Assembly (NCBI GenBank): GCA_003990745.1
Contig: RBNI01007370.1
Coordinates: forward strand, 1-10,386
Length of the DNA stretch: 10,386 nt
Origin: Jimgerdemannia flammicorona
Lineage: Eukaryota; Mucoromycota; Endogonomycetes; Endogonales; Endogonaceae
Direction: 5' to 3'
Shown here: positions 7,369-10,386 of the stretch, in pieces
How the letters are laid out: each line of letters starts with the position of its first letter
Position numbering within the stretch: position 1 is the stretch's first letter
Program-made: the position numbers and the translations under genes
Notes under the pieces: model-generated
The model's input: only the letters and a program-made list of their open reading frames with translations
The model's database searches: none
What the model was told of the DNA's origin: nothing

Positions 7369-7508
7369 TCTTCATCATCTGAAGCTATTGCTGACTCATC
7401 TTTGTTATCTCAGGCTATTGCCAGCTCTTTATTATATTTATCTACCTAAGTTATTATTATCTTATTCTTGTTCACCCAAGTTGTTGCCAGCTCATTATCA
7501 TCTTTCCT
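7361..7508 (-). repeat. 30-bp minisatellite, possibly coding for an acidic 10-residue repeat
   Basis: Units start at 7383, 7413, 7449 and 7479 (one is 36 bp), and the first, split unit is completed by 832-839. The consensus is close to AGCTATTGCTGACTCATCTT plus about ten bases. On the minus strand a single frame reads as a roughly ten-residue acidic repeat, with DDNELATTWV, DNKDESAIA and SDDEDE, broken by stops. This may be the remnant of a repetitive protein gene; its other parts were not found. Confidence 0.7.
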
Positions 7509-8207
7509 TATAGACAAGTATAATATTTCTGTTGATATCCTCCTTAGTTACTTATATATAAGTATTTTGAAAAGTTTTCTTAAACAAATAAATAGCAAAT
7601 TACCTAAAGAAGCAAAGCTATTCAGAAATATAAAAAAAAGATAAGTTATAGGAGCAGTTATATAAGTTTCTTGGGCTTAGAAATAGTGGTTTAGTGATAA
7701 ATATTTAAGATCCTGTCACTATTTATAAGAATCTGAAGTTTTGAAAATCAATTATAAATATGATAAAATACTTAGATATGTAAACTAAACTATATCTGAG
7801 AAGTCTTTTAAGGATTACACATATAACAATTATTGCTATAAGATTTGAAGATCTTTCAGAAATACTTCTTTATAAGCAGATATGCTTGAATCCATCAAAA
7901 CAACTGAGCTATTATTAATAGTACATAATACAGATTACCTCAAGTATACCTACTTTTACTATTATTCCTTAAGTGAAGAATATTATAGAGACTGTTCATC
8001 AATAGGAGGATAGAATAATCAAGTAACTTATAGATCTATACTGCAATATAGCTAATTGACATATTTTTAAAAATATAGTTTCTAAATATAAAATAAAAAT
8101 CAATTTATTTAAAATGAGTAGAAATTAATAGGAATCATTAGTAAACTATATATTTTAGTAGAAAAAATGCTGAATTGTGCAAATTTCTCAAATTTTTTAC
8201 ATTATTC
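7509..8207. other. AT-rich stretch without a recognisable gene
   Basis: No motif, repeat or long open frame was recognised and no CpG was seen. It lies between the 30-bp repeat and the broken ORF on the minus strand. If the gypsy-type element has a 3' long terminal repeat, it could lie here, but no TG...CA repeat pair can be identified inside the window. Confidence 0.5.
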
Positions 8208-9194
8208 TTAAATTATAGTATCTGTTGTAATGTAGTGGATGCTTACTCTTAAAAGTACATCAGATTTCTGTATCTTGAATACTTGATCTTTTCTGACTCC
8301 TCAGAGTCCTTGGGATGCAGGAGTGGATGAGTTCGAAGTGTATCTGTCCATAGGCTTACTAGTTCCTTTGCTATCTCTTTGCTTTTGAACTATTTCAATC
8401 TGAGGTTTATTCACTCTAAGATACTGGGTTATTTATATAAGTTTTGCTAACTATAAGGTGGCTAAGTAATGGCTCATTTTGCAAGTGTTGAATCTTTTAA
8501 CATCTGCTAAGATTTTGCTGATCACGAAGATTCTAATATCTCCTAAATCTTTGCAAATATTATAGTTTCTGCATTTTACAGAATATGGCTGCTATTTATG
8601 AGGCTAAGCTATATTGGGAATTGGATTCAAGTACCATGATCAAATGTCTAATTCCCCTGTTTCATATTATTAATTCAGATCAGCTATCACATCTTCCTCC
8701 TGAATAGGTGATTCATCTCAGAAGCATCCTATTCACTCGAATTCCTAGGCTTCTATAATTTGTATTTCCTTATACTGTGCAATTTGTATCATTATGTTCT
8801 TCCAATGTTGTCTCTTGACATATCCAAAGTCTCCTGGGGTTACTTCTCGGAAATAGGCTAAGGCTGACTTATTGTCTTTGAATAACTTGTGCACTCTTTT
8901 TGCGATTGTGATCTGAGTGTAGGAGAGCTGACATTCTCTAATCCAGTCTTCTTTTTCCATCTTCATTTTTGAATTCAGTAGCTGTCTCAACTTGAAGTAT
9001 TCCTGGAACTCAGTTCAGTTCTGGTAGGTCTTAAAATGTGAGATTCATGATAAGTGTGTTTGCACTATACTCTGGATGCTGTCAAAGGATTCTTCCATTG
9101 TTGGTGGCTTGGTGGAACACCACTGTCTTTTGATGGCTCGCTGGGCCATGCTAGTAATTCTGAGGGCAGCAGTATTACTTTGTTGACTGGTCAT
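8208..9194 (-). pseudogene. Broken ORF downstream of integrase, unknown function
   Basis: One minus-strand frame starts at ATG 9194-9192, inside the last codons of the integrase and in another frame (20-nt overlap). It can be followed to TAA 8210-8208 with no obvious frameshift but about a dozen in-frame stops. The clearest part is 9194-8745: KRQWCSTKPPTMEESF, an EFQEYFKLRQLL segment, EDWIRECQLSYTQI and FREVTPGDFGYVKRQHW, rich in Lys/Gln/Glu and likely helical. TGA at 9045 and 9015 interrupts it. Near 8560-8520 a NICKDLGDIRIF stretch has the spacing of a CCHC zinc knuckle but lacks most ligands. I do not recognise the family. It may be a third ORF of the gypsy-type element (gag-like or env-position protein). 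The part below 8745 is less certain. Confidence 0.45.
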
Positions 9195-10154
9195 GATACT
9201 TCTTGAGTCAGTTTTGGTAGATGGTAGTGGGGATGATTGTGCCTGAGAGTTTTCATAGCCGAAAGGTGGTTCTTTTTATATCTTGCACAAGGTAAGGTCC
9301 TTCCCACTTGGGCTCCAGTTTTCATGACCATAAGGCTTCTACCATATTCTGATATACCAGGACTTTGTCTCCTATCTTGATAATCTCCAGAGGTTTGTGG
9401 GTTTTTTCTACATTCTTCTATTGTAGTGCCTGTACCTTCATTATGTAATCCTCAGCCTTTTTTCTGATTTGGTATAGTCTCCATATTTCTCCATCTACAT
9501 GTTTTCATACAGCATCTCCATTAGATGATAGGGTTTCTTGAGAACTTTCTTCTCTAAACAGCATTTCTCGAGGGGTAAAGTGGGTACTTTGTAATCTGAT
9601 ATCTCGGAGAGTAGATAATACTATTGATAGATAATGATCCCAGTTTTTATAGTTATCACAGATCTTGGCGATAATATTCTTAAGAGTCTTGTTAATCCTT
9701 TCTGCTTGTCCATTTCCTTGAGAGTGATAGGCTGTAGTCTGAATGTGCTAGATCTTGTACTTATTGTAGAGAACCTCAAAGAACTGGTTCACAAATTCTG
9801 TTCCTCTATCTGTAGTTACTTGTATTGGGGTCTTGAACCAGCAGATAATTTCTTTGTGGAAGAAATCAGCAATTGACTGTACATTGACTTCCTTGAGAGG
9901 TCCTACTTCTATCTATTTTGTAAAAAGGTCTATGATGACAATGATATATCAGTTGCCAGTCAGGGTTAAGGGTAGAGGGCCGATTACATCTATTGCTATG
10001 TGGGCAAATGGTACTAGTTCTATATGTGCTGATCCTGGGGCTTGGTTTTGTTGGTCTTGTTTCTATTTCTGACATTTGTCACAGGTTTTGACAAATTGTC
10101 TGATATCTTTCTCCATTCCTGGTCACCATATCATTCTTCTTGCCTTGTCATATG
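9175..10154 (-). pseudogene. Ty3/gypsy retrotransposon integrase (3' end of pol), broken
   Basis: Integrase inserts the element's cDNA into nuclear DNA. One minus-strand frame gives, in order: PGMEKDIRQFV and CDKC, the CxxC half of the zinc finger (C at 10081 and 10072); IDVIGPLPL with the first catalytic Asp (9988-9990); TTDRGTEFVN with the second (9808-9810); AYHSQGNGQAERIN with the Glu (9700-9702). Spacing is 59 residues, then exactly 35 (D,D-35-E). A STHFTPREMLF block and the C-terminal KWEGPYLV (GPY/F module, 9286-9306) follow, ending in LKKYHDQSTK and TAA 9177-9175. Ten in-frame stops occur (6 TGA, 4 TAG) but no frameshift. Several TGAs sit where relatives usually have Arg, suggesting CGA-to-TGA decay. 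The 5' part (HH of the finger, reverse transcriptase) is cut off at 10155 by another element. Confidence 0.9.
10147..10154. other. Putative left target-site duplication of the second hAT-type insertion
   Basis: GTCATATG directly precedes the TAGTG terminus. If this is a hAT insertion into the integrase gene, the same eight bases should recur just beyond the element's far end, outside this window. The partner cannot be seen here. Confidence 0.5.
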
Positions 10155-10386
10155 TAGTGCTCCGAACGAGTCAATCCAGATGGGATTCGGATGGATTCGA
10201 ATCGGCATTGTTTTGATTTCCAAATTAGACAATTAAATGTTTACATCAATAACTTGATGAATAATCATCCAAATTTGATGATCTTGGTGTCATTTGAAAG
10301 CCCTTAATAAGGCCTTTCTAATGATACCAAGAACATTATAATCGGATTACGTGTTGCCGAGATATTAAGGAAAACGTTCCATTTGA
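10155..10386 (+). mobile_element. Terminus of a second, younger hAT-type element (runs off window)
   Basis: Begins TAGTGCTCCGAACGAGTC, the same start as the termini at 848 and 7360, followed by CCAGATGGGATTCGGATGG and GGATTCGAATC, similar to the subterminal motifs of the older element. It cuts the integrase frame just before the expected GH/HxxxH of its zinc finger. Nine CpGs in 230 bp make it the least decayed sequence in the window. It could be a full transposon or a short non-autonomous derivative; only one end is visible. Confidence 0.7.
10283..10331 (+). repeat. 18-bp-arm hairpin inside the young element
   Basis: Arms CTTGGTGTCATTTGAAAG (10283-10300) and CTTTCTAATGATACCAAG (10314-10331) pair at 16 of 18 positions. 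One of the two exceptions is a G-T wobble. The 13-nt loop holds CCTTAATAAGG, itself largely self-complementary. Function unknown; it may be part of the transposon's subterminal region. Confidence 0.75.

Noticed and set aside
7800..8030. Possible Tc1/mariner-type fragment
   Set aside because: Only vague resemblance of a short translated stretch; no DDE motif, no inverted termini and no TA duplication.
9175..10154. Genetic-code reassignment (TGA/TAG as sense codons) to explain the integrase stops
   Set aside because: TGG and CGA are both still used in the same frame, the hAT transposase also has frameshifts, and CpG depletion explains most TGAs more simply.
9634..10236. Plus-strand ORFs over 9634-10236 and the minus-strand frame 9866-10075
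   Set aside because: Other-frame shadows of the integrase; the D,D-35-E frame is unambiguous.
1..10386. tRNA or rRNA genes
   Set aside because: No cloverleaf with credible A and B boxes and no rRNA core sequence was recognised on either strand.

Overview
The window reads as transposon-rich, decayed heterochromatin from a filamentous fungus; I see no intact host gene. The evidence is a hAT-superfamily transposase interrupted by short spliceosomal introns, a Ty3/gypsy-type integrase, AT-rich sequence, several minisatellites, and almost no CpG while TpG and CpA stay common. Phylum and species cannot be fixed from the sequence.

Layout. Positions 1-847 are anonymous AT-rich flank. Positions 848-7360 form a 6.5-kb degenerate hAT DNA transposon, bounded by about 60-bp inverted termini starting TAGTG/TAATG and an 8-bp target duplication (CTTACTTA / CTTACTCA). 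Removing it and one duplicate restores a 30-bp tandem repeat in the flanks, so the boundaries are well supported. Its transposase pseudogene lies on the minus strand at about 4274-6690. It keeps half of a BED-type finger, RNase H-like core blocks, an RWNST-like block and a C-terminal hATC dimerisation domain, with two intron candidates. The other 3.4 kb (910-4273) is not transposase. It holds minisatellites of 15, 20 and about 103 bp, a purine tract and short unassigned reading-frame fragments.

Positions 7361-7508 are the rest of the 30-bp repeat, and 7509-8207 show nothing recognisable. Positions 8208-9194 (minus) are an unfamiliar broken ORF that starts inside the end of the integrase frame. 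Positions 9175-10154 (minus) are the 3' end of a Ty3/gypsy pol gene: integrase with CxxC, D-60-D-35-E and GPY/F module. It is disrupted by ten in-frame stops but no frameshift. At 10155 the integrase is cut by a third terminus of the same hAT type, which runs out of the window.

Relative age. By eye there is no CpG before 5502, only three in the first 8.3 kb, 11 in 8334-9981, and nine in the last 230 bp. This fits an old hAT at 848-7360, an intermediate gypsy element, and a young hAT-type insertion at 10155, all decaying by CpG-directed C-to-T change.
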